A stretch of DNA of 64,000 nt from NCBI RefSeq assembly GCF_001953355.1, contig NZ_MPIY01000001.1, forward strand, positions 186,001 to 250,000, given 5' to 3'. The position numbers were made by a program, and so were the translations under genes. The notes below the pieces were generated by a model. It was not told the DNA's origin. It made no database searches and saw only the letters and a program-made list of their open reading frames with translations. Shown piece after piece: positions 20,481 to 27,795 of this stretch (position 1 is the first letter of the stretch; the number at the start of each line of letters is the position of its first letter). The DNA is from Polynucleobacter sphagniphilus (lineage in GTDB: Bacteria > Pseudomonadota > Gammaproteobacteria > Burkholderiales > Burkholderiaceae).

Positions 20481-21110
20481 CTAGTTGGGCGCCCATTTGC
20501 CATTATCGGCTGGAGGGTTGCCACCCATATCCGGCAGGTTGTAGCTCGACTGATTGGGGAGTTTTTGGGGGCTTGCGGCAATAAAGCTGCTTATTTTGCT
20601 GTCAAAAATACCTTTTTGTTCATTGCTTAGGAGTTTGTAGAGGGGTTTGGCGGTTTCCTCAACTTCTTTTAGGCTGGTATAGCGGCTTTTTGCATTTTCC
20701 TCAGCAGTATTGAGATACTTGAGGGCATCGCCTTGGGGTGCTGTACCACTATTGAGCCTAGCCCTTTCTTTGGCAACATCGCTGGCATAGATACGCACCT
20801 TGCTTGCAAAGTTATCCCAAGCTTTTGTTTGATCTTGCGTGAGCTTTAGGCTGGTTTCCAGCTGAGAAAGGCCTGCCTCCATTTGTTCATAAGTCAATAG
20901 ATTGGCCCCTGGGCTTGGGGTATTGGCATGGTTATTCTGGGAGCCGGCATTGCTATTTGAGTTCTGGCTATTGGAATTGCCGCCACGTCTCATGCTGGAC
21001 ATGCCTGAATTGATCAGGCCGCCCCATTGCGCATTGGCCTCCTGTATGGGTGACAAGACAGTCAGTAGGGTTAGTATGAAAAGAGTGGATCGAAGTGAAA
21101 AAGCGGTCAT
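20481..21110 (-). CDS. Spy/CpxP-like periplasmic protein (LTXXQ motif)
   Basis: A 209-residue exported protein. A signal peptide (residues about 1-27, SPIQEANA before QWGG) is followed by an Asn/Ser-rich linker (RRGGNSNSQNSNSNAGS) and a helical domain that starts LKLTQDQTKAWDNF, the LTXXQ signature of Spy/CpxP/ZraP-type periplasmic chaperones and sensors. It faces the secreted repeat protein and ECF sigma operon across a 147-bp control region and lies 129 bp upstream of the efflux operon on the same strand, so it may be cotranscribed with it. No strong ribosome site is seen before the ATG. The role (chaperone or stress sensor) is inferred. Confidence 0.65.
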   Translation of the reverse strand: MTAFSLRSTLFILTLLTVLSPIQEANAQWGGLINSGMSSMRRGGNSNSQNSNSNAGSQNNHANTPSPGANLLTYEQMEAGLSQLETSLKLTQDQTKAWDNFASKVRIYASDVAKERARLNSGTAPQGDALKYLNTAEENAKSRYTSLKEVEETAKPLYKLLSNEQKGIFDSKISSFIAASPQKLPNQSSYNLPDMGGNPPADNGKWAPN

Positions 21111-21163
21111 GGCAGTTATGAAGTGATTAATCGGATGCAGCTCATTAGACTAATTGGACGCTT

Positions 21164-21214
21164 AAATACTTACGATCATGATGAAATATATTTTTGTACA
21201 AGCCATAAGTATTT
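21164..21214. repeat. Nested inverted repeats in the divergent control region
   Basis: Perfect 9-bp arms AAATACTTA (21164-21172) and TAAGTATTT (21206-21214) are centred at 21189. The 10-bp palindrome AAATATATTT (21184-21193) is centred at 21188.5, almost the same point. The element sits between the Spy-like gene (-) and the repeat protein/ECF sigma genes (+). It could be an operator or a DNA-bending site; no confident promoter match was found around it. Confidence 0.5.
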
Positions 21215-21257
21215 CATAGGCTATCCAGTCTAAATGCCAACAAATAAGGAGAAATAG

Positions 21258-21698
21258 ATGAAAAGAGCAATACAGGGTTTCATGATGGCAAATATTTTAT
21301 TGGTTAGCACTATTGGGCTAGCTTCAGCGGCTTTGCCTGAGCCTCAAGACCCTCAGGTTGTGGCGAATATGACTTTTGAGCAAAGAATGCAAATGTCAAA
21401 GGATTTGCGTGAGCAGTTTAAGCAGGCGACCCCAGAGGAGCGTCGTGAGTACCGCCAAAAACTGCATGCCAAATTTAAGGCTTTAAGCCCCCAGGAGCGT
21501 AAAGCATTGCGTGACAAGATGCATGCGCAGTGGGAGGCCTTAACACCCGCCCAAAAGAAGGAGTTGCGTGATAATCGCAAAGCAATGATTGCCTCTATGA
21601 CTCCTGAGGAACGCGCGGAAATGAAAAAAGAGCGGTCCGAGTGGATGCAGGCTCATCCAAATGCGCAAGATCATTGGAATAAGCCAATGAATAACTAG
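21258..21698 (+). CDS. Secreted helical-repeat protein (DUF3106/Spy-like)
   Basis: A 146-residue protein with a signal peptide (about residues 1-25, LASAALPEP). The mature part is five copies of a 19-residue charged helical unit. Thr/Ser at 39, 58, 77, 96 and 115 begin blocks TFEQR, TPEER, SPQER, TPAQK and TPEER, each followed by LR/MK and basic residues. The pattern resembles DUF3106 and the LTXXQ motifs of Spy-type proteins. An AAGGAG ribosome site precedes the ATG. The ECF sigma gene starts 8 bp after the stop, so this is likely its periplasmic partner or first target. No catalytic motif is visible. Confidence 0.7.
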   Translation: MKRAIQGFMMANILLVSTIGLASAALPEPQDPQVVANMTFEQRMQMSKDLREQFKQATPEERREYRQKLHAKFKALSPQERKALRDKMHAQWEALTPAQKKELRDNRKAMIASMTPEERAEMKKERSEWMQAHPNAQDHWNKPMNN

Positions 21699-21706
21699 GA
21701 ATCGGT

Positions 21707-22279
21707 TTGAGTTTATTTACCGGTAAACAATATCGGGCTGAGCAGGATTTACTGAAAAAAGCAGTAGCTGGTGATTCTGGTGCGTCGCAGGAGATTATCC
21801 GATCCCTTAGCCAGTCAGCCTACTCGCTTGCCTGGAAAATGCTAGGGCGCCGTGAAGATGCTGAGGACGTTGTGCAAGAGGCCTTCATCAGGCTTTGGCG
21901 CTCAGCAGCTAACTTTAATGGCAAGTCAGCTTTATCCACTTACTTTTATGCAATTGTGAGCAATCTGAGTTTGGATCGCTTAAAAGCAATGAATAAAACG
22001 GCTTTTGAGGTGTTTGACGAGTTAGAGAATCTGCCTGCCGAGTTGGTTCATGTCGATTTTTCGGACACGTTTGATTCTGGGCGAATTTCAGAAGCAGTGC
22101 GTTCTTTGAGTGTGAAGCAGAGGATGGCAATCTTAATGTGGGCATATCAAGATTTAACTGCGGCAGAAATTGCCAAGGTCATGGGGATGAATAAGAACAG
22201 CGTCGATCAGCTATTGTTTCGCGCTAAATTGAAATTGAAGTCTGAATTAGAAAAAGGTGGTGCATATGCGGACAACTGA
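21707..22279 (+). CDS. RNA polymerase sigma factor, ECF subfamily
   Basis: A 190-residue alternative sigma factor. Region 2 is seen in MLGRREDAEDVVQEAFIRLW and STYFYAIVSNLSLDRLK; region 4 in SVKQRMAILMWAYQDLTAAE and IAKVMGMNKNSVDQLLFRAK. Both are intact and there is no extra C-terminal domain. The start is TTG (MSLFTGKQYRAEQDLL) with AGGA upstream. The 3' end overlaps the small membrane protein gene by 14 bp, the usual sigma/anti-sigma coupling. The gene follows the secreted repeat protein by 8 bp. Target promoters are unknown; the divergent Spy-like gene and efflux operon are candidates. Confidence 0.9.
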   Translation: MSLFTGKQYRAEQDLLKKAVAGDSGASQEIIRSLSQSAYSLAWKMLGRREDAEDVVQEAFIRLWRSAANFNGKSALSTYFYAIVSNLSLDRLKAMNKTAFEVFDELENLPAELVHVDFSDTFDSGRISEAVRSLSVKQRMAILMWAYQDLTAAEIAKVMGMNKNSVDQLLFRAKLKLKSELEKGGAYADN

Positions 22280-22571
22280 AAACAAAAATCTACAAAAACT
22301 GTTGGACCAAATATCTGTCCCCTGCTCTTCTGTTCATTTTGAGAAAACTCTGCATCAGGATTGGCGCAGAGTGGTGCATCAGGAGGTTTACCCCAGTCAT
22401 CGCATGTCTCATGTGCTGACCTTGGCAAAGTCGCATCGCCGCCTTACTGCTTTTATAGTGGCCGCTGCATTTTTGGCTTCAGCCCTGATGGGCCAACATT
22501 TACTGAGCTCTCAAGAAGAGGATTTACGTCAAATGGATACGCTTTCAGAATTGAGTCTATCGACTCTTTAG
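22266..22571 (+). CDS. Small one-span membrane protein, probable anti-sigma factor
   Basis: A 101-residue protein with a basic N-terminal cytoplasmic part (about 1-59), one membrane span (about 60-76, LTAFIVAAAFLASALMG) and a short acidic periplasmic tail. The ATG at 22266 has AAAGGTGG upstream; two in-frame GTG codons lie just before it. The start overlaps the sigma gene. There is no zinc-binding HxxxCxxC motif. Size, topology and position match small anti-sigma factors such as CnrY, but sequence similarity is not evident to me, so the function is inferred from context. Confidence 0.65.
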   Translation: MRTTENKNLQKLLDQISVPCSSVHFEKTLHQDWRRVVHQEVYPSHRMSHVLTLAKSHRRLTAFIVAAAFLASALMGQHLLSSQEEDLRQMDTLSELSLSTL

Positions 22572-22598
22572 GCGGCTTAAAGAAGTCTCTTCCCTTTG

Positions 22599-22630
22599 CC
22601 CCTCTCCCGATTAAGGTTGAGGGGTTTTTT
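22599..22630 (+). terminator. Probable terminator of the ECF sigma operon
   Basis: Stem CCCCTC (22599-22604) / GAGGGG (22619-22624) with a 14-base loop is followed by TTTTTT (22625-22630). It lies 28 bp after the small membrane protein stop and overlaps the last codons of the convergent CLC gene. Confidence 0.6.
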
Positions 22631-23843
22631 CTTGATGGGATCGTTGCGCGCTATAAATGCTCGAATGACCAGAGAATAGATAGCTCACCACGCAAGTAAT
22701 GGCAGCATAGATGCCTACTTCCCCGCCAAACAATTCCATGGCCATGACCATGGATGCAAGAGGTGTGTTTGCGGCGCCTGCAAATACCGCAACAAAACCC
22801 ACACCCGCTAATAATGAGAAGGGCATATCCAAGAGGGGGGCCAAGGCGTTCCCTAAGGTCGCCCCTATATAAAACAGGGGAGTGACTTCGCCCCCTTTAA
22901 ATCCGCTGCCAAGAGAGGTGATCGTGAAAATCATCTTTCCTAAAAAATCGTACGGAGCGACTGGTTGATTAAAGGCCTCATAGATAGTGGGGATGCCCAA
23001 CCCAATATAGCGATCTGACCCCATTAGATAAGTGGCAGCTATGATCGCTATCCCGCCAATGAATGGCCTCAGAGGAGCATAAGCAACGATCTTCTTAAAG
23101 TAGGCCGTAAGGTGATGGGTAGTCTCTGCAAAAGCTTTTCCAGTCAGGCCAAACGCTACGCCGGCAATCACCATGGCAAATAGTCCCCATGACGTTATTG
23201 CAGGGATTACTTGAATGCTGTATTGGGTGTGGTGAACACCCCAAAGTAAAGAAATCTGATCTGCAATGATGGCGGCAGTCATGCAAGGAAAAATCGCATC
23301 GTAGCGCATGCTGCCAACAATCAGGACCTCAAGGCCGAAGATGGCGCCAGCCAAGGGCGTTCCAAACACGGAGGCAAAGCCAGCGCTAATACCGGCCATG
23401 AGAATAATTTTGCGATCTTCGGAATTAAATTGAAAGAGATGGGTGAGTTGGTCTGCTAACGCGCCACCCATTTGAACTGCCGTTCCTTCTCTGCCAACCG
23501 ATGCACCAAATAGGATGGAGATGATATTGCCAAAAAAGACGAAGGGGGCCATCCGAAAAGGGATGATTCTTTTAGGATCATGAATTTCATCGATCAGCAG
23601 GTTATTGCCTCTTTCGACATGTTCCCCAAACCGTAAATAGATCCAACCTACAGCAAAGCCAGCCACTGGCAGTAAAAAGATGAGCCAGTGATTTGCGGTG
23701 CGGGTATCGGATGCCCATTCCAAGGCAATCAAAAGAAATGCGGATGCTGTTCCTGAAAGAATTGCAATTGCCGTTGTGATTACCAGCCATTTACCCAAAT
23801 AGGGAATCAGCTTCATTTGCTCGAAAAATGGTGGTTTTGGCAT
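22611..23843 (-). CDS. CLC-family anion/proton antiporter, possibly fluoride type
   Basis: A 410-residue multi-span transporter of the CLC family. The gating-glutamate motif is GASVGREGTAVQMGG. The helix N region reads FKGGEVTPLFYIGATLGN where chloride types have GGIFAP, and the N-terminal selectivity segment reads RGNNLLIDEI where chloride types have GSGIP. Both changes recall CLC-F fluoride/proton antiporters, which protect cells from fluoride. No cytoplasmic CBS domains are present. I found no convincing fluoride riboswitch in the 181 bp upstream. It is convergent with the ECF sigma operon and divergent from a lipoprotein gene. Family assignment is firm; substrate is tentative. Confidence 0.88.
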   Translation of the reverse strand: MPKPPFFEQMKLIPYLGKWLVITTAIAILSGTASAFLLIALEWASDTRTANHWLIFLLPVAGFAVGWIYLRFGEHVERGNNLLIDEIHDPKRIIPFRMAPFVFFGNIISILFGASVGREGTAVQMGGALADQLTHLFQFNSEDRKIILMAGISAGFASVFGTPLAGAIFGLEVLIVGSMRYDAIFPCMTAAIIADQISLLWGVHHTQYSIQVIPAITSWGLFAMVIAGVAFGLTGKAFAETTHHLTAYFKKIVAYAPLRPFIGGIAIIAATYLMGSDRYIGLGIPTIYEAFNQPVAPYDFLGKMIFTITSLGSGFKGGEVTPLFYIGATLGNALAPLLDMPFSLLAGVGFVAVFAGAANTPLASMVMAMELFGGEVGIYAAITCVVSYLFSGHSSIYSAQRSHQEKTPQP

Positions 23844-24024
23844 ATGTGTGAATATTCTAAGTGAATAGGCCCTCAGTTAAGCTAAAAACTTCGTTTTCGG
23901 CCCAAAAGTCAGCGACATCACCCAGATTGACTTATTTTGTTTCTTGGAAATATGAAACAATGGGTTTTGACTGATTTGGCGCTATTGCCACATCCAATCT
24001 TTTATTCAAATTAAAGGCTTCAAA

Positions 24025-24564
24025 ATGTACCGTATCGCTCTTTTCCTCCTGCTGACTATGAGTCTGGTTGCTTGTCATAACAACGAGAAGATAATTGAGG
24101 CGCAAGAAGCAAATGATGTTTACAAGGCAACCATGGCTTCGCCAAGCCCCCTTAATGGTGAGAAGGTGTATGTTGGGCCATCAATCAATACTATGGATGA
24201 TGCCAACACATTTGAGATGTATAGCTTGGTAAGTGAGGCCTCTCCAAAGGGATCGAAGTCTTATCAGTTGATGGTATTGCTGACCTACTTTAAAGAGTGG
24301 CGTTACTACGATTCAGCTACCTTGGAGAATAATCCAGCCACTACCTTCAAATCCGTCTCCAGGGAGGCAGGGGTTTGTGATGATAGGGGTTGTATTTTCA
24401 AAGAGTTGATGTCCATTCAGCTGACGGATGCTTTTTTACGCGACCATCTTAAAAAAGGTTTTCAGATCAGCGTTTCATCAAAAGTTGGCATTAAGAGTGA
24501 CCTCTTCGTGCCGCCCGAATACATAAAGGGCTACCTCAAAGCTGTAGATGGGCCTAGTAAGTAA
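24025..24564 (+). CDS. Putative lipoprotein, unknown function
   Basis: A 179-residue protein with a lipoprotein signal peptide ending in LVAC (Cys17 becomes the lipid-anchored first residue). The mature part is mixed alpha/beta in character and contains a Cys pair in GVCDDRGCIFKEL that could form a disulfide in the periplasm. AAAGG lies upstream of the ATG. I do not recognise the family. It is divergent from the CLC gene and is followed by two small envelope genes. Confidence 0.7.
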   Translation: MYRIALFLLLTMSLVACHNNEKIIEAQEANDVYKATMASPSPLNGEKVYVGPSINTMDDANTFEMYSLVSEASPKGSKSYQLMVLLTYFKEWRYYDSATLENNPATTFKSVSREAGVCDDRGCIFKELMSIQLTDAFLRDHLKKGFQISVSSKVGIKSDLFVPPEYIKGYLKAVDGPSK

Positions 24565-24584
24565 GACCTCGAAGGCCCTTGCAA

Positions 24585-24695
24585 ATGAGTGATGATTTAA
24601 AAAACACAAACAGAGTCAAATTCGAAAAAAGAGTGCAAATTGCCATATTTACACTCATTGTCTTGGTATTCGTGCTGGCCTACGTACCATGGTGA
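24585..24695 (+). CDS. Possible 36-residue single-span membrane protein
   Basis: An ATG at 24585 opens a 36-codon frame ending in TGA. It has a charged N terminus (MSDDLKNTNRVKFEKR) and one hydrophobic stretch (residues about 19-33, IAIFTLIVLVFVLAY). It is 20 bp after the lipoprotein stop. The ribosome site is weak (AAGG about 10 bases upstream). The span/charge layout is that of a real membrane miniprotein, but there is no other support. Confidence 0.45.
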   Translation: MSDDLKNTNRVKFEKRVQIAIFTLIVLVFVLAYVPW

Positions 24696-24717
24696 TGTCC
24701 TTTACTAAAGAGATCAA

Positions 24718-25020
24718 TTGAACAAACAAAGCACCCATTTCACTCTATTGATGGTATCGCTCCTACTTACCATTCCTATGGGCGCACATGCTCAAAATAC
24801 TACCTACTCTCCTTATACAAAGGAGCAGTTAAAGGAATTCAATTCTCAACCGCTGGCACCCGCAGTTGCTGTAGATGAAGTAGATGGAGAATCAAACCCC
24901 AGAGTGCCAAAGATTGATAGTAAGTACTTTCGTCAGCCTGAGGGCGAGGAGGAAGCCGAAGTACTAGAAACTGGATCCTCAGATCCCTACACCCCAATAC
25001 AACCGATGTTTACCTTCTAA
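24718..25020 (+). CDS. Small secreted protein, unknown function
   Basis: A 100-residue protein starting at TTG (MNKQSTHFTLLMV) with a signal peptide cleaved near AHAQNTT. The mature part is short, acidic and proline-rich (QPEGEEEAEVLETGSSDPYT) and looks disordered. AAAGAGA precedes the start. I do not recognise a family. The next element is the tRNA-fMet terminator on the other strand. Confidence 0.6.
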   Translation: MNKQSTHFTLLMVSLLLTIPMGAHAQNTTYSPYTKEQLKEFNSQPLAPAVAVDEVDGESNPRVPKIDSKYFRQPEGEEEAEVLETGSSDPYTPIQPMFTF

Positions 25021-25032
25021 GGTCAGAAAAGC

Positions 25033-25067
25033 AAAAAGGCTTCTGAGTCAATTGACCTAGAAGCCTT
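25033..25067 (-). terminator. Intrinsic terminator of tRNA-fMet
   Basis: On the minus strand, stem AAGGCTTCT (25067-25059) / AGAAGCCTT (25044-25036) encloses the palindrome GTCAATTGAC and is followed by TTTGCTTTT. It begins 9 bases after the tRNA 3' end. It may also stop the converging small secreted protein transcript. Confidence 0.75.
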
Positions 25068-25075
25068 CTACTGTT

Positions 25076-25152
<77 letters not shown>

Positions 25153-25164
25153 TCTGAAGCTAAT

Positions 25165-25194
25165 ATTCTACCATTTTTTCAACCCCTGTGTCGA
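25165..25194 (-). promoter_or_regulatory. Probable sigma-70 promoter of tRNA-fMet
   Basis: On the minus strand TCGACA (25194-25189) and TAGAAT (25170-25165) are separated by 18 bases. The -10 lies 12 bp before the tRNA 5' end, so the transcript would start a few bases upstream of the mature tRNA. Confidence 0.6.
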
Positions 25195-25230
25195 GGCTTT
25201 CCTTCAATAAAGTAATAAATAAGGGGGTTT

Positions 25231-25252
25231 TGAGGGGTAAACTCACCCCTCA
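25231..25252. repeat. Perfect hairpin upstream of kup
   Basis: TGAGGGGT (25231-25238) and ACCCCTCA (25245-25252) form an 8-bp stem with a 6-base loop, 56 bp before the kup ATG. No T run follows on either strand, so a regulatory or protein-binding role is more likely than termination. Confidence 0.45.
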
Positions 25253-25277
25253 ATCAGCTGGCATAAGGAGTAATATA

Positions 25278-25322
25278 TTGCCACGCAACAACAGGGCGGA
25301 ACATATTCATGTCAGTCAGTAA
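25278..25322 (+). CDS. Possible 14-codon leader ORF overlapping the kup start
   Basis: The strongest ribosome site in the kup leader, AAGGAG (25265-25270), is not placed for the kup ATG (38 bases away). It is ideally spaced (7 bases) for the TTG at 25278, which opens a 14-codon frame ending in TAA at 25320-25322, just after the kup ATG at 25309. It could couple translation to kup or be chance. Confidence 0.3.
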   Translation: MPRNNRAEHIHVSQ

Positions 25323-27252
25323 TCCAGAGTTTTCAGAGTCATCCTTGCTAAGGCCAGTAGAGATCTCCCGCGAAGACCATCTACCTAAAAAAGGTGCCTC
25401 TCTTGCGCTAATGATGGCAGCCATTGGCGTTGTGTTCGGAGATATTGGCACTAGTCCTCTCTATGCCCTTAAGGAATGCTTCAGTCCTGAGCACGGTATT
25501 CCATTCTCGGCGGATGCGGTTTATGGCGTTATTTCAATGGTCTTTTGGGCCTTTGCAATCGTTGTGTCTCTAAAGTACGTCTTGTTTGTGATGCGTGCGA
25601 ACAATAATGGAGAAGGCGGCATCTTAGCCTTAATGGCTTTGGCCTTGCGTACTGCACCAGCCGGATCCAAAAGAGCGTTTTTGATCATCATGTCAGGTGT
25701 CTTTGGTGCCTGTATGTTTTATGGCGATGCAATTATCACTCCAGCAATTTCAGTTTTATCTGCGGTTGAAGGTATGGAAGTGATTTCACCTGATTTCACA
25801 CGCTATGTTCTGCCGACCACCATTCTCATTCTAATTCTTTTATTTTTTATTCAAAAAACGGGTACCGCGGTTGTAGGAAACCTTTTTGGGCCAGTCATGT
25901 TGGTATGGTTTGCGGTGATTGGCCTGATGGGTCTCAATCAGGTGGTTCAGAACCCGGCCATCTTCGCCGCTGTTAATCCCTTATATGCGGTGCGTTTCAT
26001 GCAGGAGAACGCTCTGCAAGGTTTCATTGTGCTTGGCGCTGTTTTCTTGGTGCTGACAGGTGCTGAAGCGCTCTATGCAGACATGGGTCATTTTGGGGCT
26101 AAACCAATTCGTATGGGCTGGTTCTTCGTGGTCATGCCATGCTTAATATTGAATTACTTTGGCCAAGGCGCAATGTTTTTAAATAATCCTGAAGCCATTC
26201 AAAATCCATTCTTTTTGATGGTTCCAGAAGCCTTTGTTTTCCCTCTCGTAATCCTGGCAACTGTTGCCACGGTGATTGCTTCGCAAGCCGTCATTTCTGG
26301 CGCGTTCTCGATGACTAGTCAAGCTATCTTGTTGGGATTTGTACCGCGCATGAAAGTGCAGCATACCTCTGATAAAGAGATTGGCCAAATTTATATGCCA
26401 TTGATCAATTGGACCTTATTGGTTTTGGTAGTAGCTGTTGTATTGGCTTTCAAGAAGTCTGAAAACTTGGCGGCTGCCTATGGCATTGCTGTGACGACCA
26501 CTATGATCGTGACAACATTTTTAGCGGCCATTGTGATGCGTGTGGTGTGGCGCTGGAACACGATTTTAGTATCTTTGGTTATTGGCGCCTTCTTGGTAGT
26601 GGACTTTGCTTTCTTGCTGGCAAACTTATTAAAAATCATGGAGGGTGGTTGGTTCCCATTGCTATTGGGTGCCGCCTGCTTCTTACTCCTAATGACTTGG
26701 TATCAAGGGCGTCAATTACTGCGCCAACATGCGACTGATAACGGTATCGAATTAAAAGGCTTCATTGACAGCCTGATGAAACATCCGCCCCATCGGGTGG
26801 AGGGTACTGCCATCTTCTTAACTGCTCACGTTGATTATTTGCCAGTGTCTTTCTTGCACAATCTCAAGCACAATCATGTCTTGCATGAGCGGGTCTTCTT
26901 CTTAAAAGTGAGTATTTGGGATGTACCTTATGTGAAAGACGATGAGCGAATTACTTTGCGAGATCTAGGTAATGGTATTTACGTCGTCCGTGCCGTATAT
27001 GGCTTTAATGAAACGCCAGATATGTTGAAGATTTTGGAGTTGATTGAGCATAATTCTGATCTGAAATTTGACTTAATGAATACCTCCTTCTTCTTATCTA
27101 GGGACACGATTGTTTCTACGGAAATTCCAGGAATGGCCATGTGGCGTGAACGTTTATTCTGCTGGATGTATCAGAATGCTGGTCGCCAATCCGATTTCTT
27201 TAAGATTCCCACCAATCGTTTGGTTGAACTGGGCGCGAAGGTAGAAATTTGA
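25309..27252 (+). CDS. kup: Low-affinity potassium uptake protein Kup
   Basis: Proton-coupled K+ importer of the KUP/HAK/KT family in the inner membrane. The signature [19 protein letters not shown] is near residues 40-58, followed by about twelve spans (to about 455) and a soluble C-terminal domain. The 647-residue length is at the upper end for bacterial Kup. The ATG at 25309 lacks a good ribosome site; the 20-residue polar N terminus before the core is variable in the family. The stop overlaps the next gene's TTG (TTGA). The initiator tRNA lies upstream on the other strand. Confidence 0.95.
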   Translation: MSVSNPEFSESSLLRPVEISREDHLPKKGASLALMMAAIGVVFGDIGTSPLYALKECFSPEHGIPFSADAVYGVISMVFWAFAIVVSLKYVLFVMRANNNGEGGILALMALALRTAPAGSKRAFLIIMSGVFGACMFYGDAIITPAISVLSAVEGMEVISPDFTRYVLPTTILILILLFFIQKTGTAVVGNLFGPVMLVWFAVIGLMGLNQVVQNPAIFAAVNPLYAVRFMQENALQGFIVLGAVFLVLTGAEALYADMGHFGAKPIRMGWFFVVMPCLILNYFGQGAMFLNNPEAIQNPFFLMVPEAFVFPLVILATVATVIASQAVISGAFSMTSQAILLGFVPRMKVQHTSDKEIGQIYMPLINWTLLVLVVAVVLAFKKSENLAAAYGIAVTTTMIVTTFLAAIVMRVVWRWNTILVSLVIGAFLVVDFAFLLANLLKIMEGGWFPLLLGAACFLLLMTWYQGRQLLRQHATDNGIELKGFIDSLMKHPPHRVEGTAIFLTAHVDYLPVSFLHNLKHNHVLHERVFFLKVSIWDVPYVKDDERITLRDLGNGIYVVRAVYGFNETPDMLKILELIEHNSDLKFDLMNTSFFLSRDTIVSTEIPGMAMWRERLFCWMYQNAGRQSDFFKIPTNRLVELGAKVEI

Positions 27253-27758
27253 GAGTCTGTTTTTCATTACGTGCCAAAGTATTTTTATCAATACTGCTTT
27301 TGGTTTGCTCTTTTAGTAGGGTGGCATTCGCTACCCCCGAAGAGGACGCCGAGTTAGTGCGCTTGGATAAAATTGACCAAGAGCTTGAATTGCAGCGAGA
27401 TTGGGCTAAGTACCGCTGGGGTGCTGCCCAGCATGATTGCTATAGCCTTTATTTGGTGAACCGCTGTTTGCGTAATGCACGTGCTCAATATCGCAAAGAA
27501 ATTGATCCCATTCAGGAGCAGCAGGTAGCACTCCATGCAGTGCAGAGAAAGCTAAAGGCGAGTGTCAAAGATCAGAATGATGCTAAGCGTGCAGCAGATC
27601 TGGCATCTCCAGAAAAGGCTGCAGAGCGGGCGGATAATCAACGTGAATTCGAGCAAAAACAAAAAGATGCGGCAGCACGTGCAGCAGATTTAGAGCAGCG
27701 TCGTAAGGATGCGCCAAAACGCTCGCAAGAAAATAAAGCGGGCACCCAGCTCGATTGA
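27249..27758 (+). CDS. Exported coiled-coil protein, unknown function
   Basis: A 169-residue protein starting at the TTG of a TTGA overlap with kup. A signal peptide (about residues 1-28, cleaved near VAFATPEED) precedes a segment with a Cys pair ([20 protein letters not shown]), then a long Lys/Glu/Ala-rich helical tail ending [13 protein letters not shown]. The pattern is that of a periplasmic coiled-coil protein found in Burkholderiales; I know no function. Coupling to kup may be positional only. Confidence 0.65.
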   Translation: MRVCFSLRAKVFLSILLLVCSFSRVAFATPEEDAELVRLDKIDQELELQRDWAKYRWGAAQHDCYSLYLVNRCLRNARAQYRKEIDPIQEQQVALHAVQRKLKASVKDQNDAKRAADLASPEKAAERADNQREFEQKQKDAAARAADLEQRRKDAPKRSQENKAGTQLD

Positions 27759-27795
27759 TCTGTTTCCACCGACCCTCATTTAATTAGGTAAAGCT

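Noticed and set aside
23844-24024. Possible fluoride riboswitch upstream of the CLC gene
   Set aside because: The minus strand has GGTGATG and CTGAGGGCCTA pieces reminiscent of the motif, but the required stem and pseudoknot pairings do not form by eye. A covariance-model search would decide.
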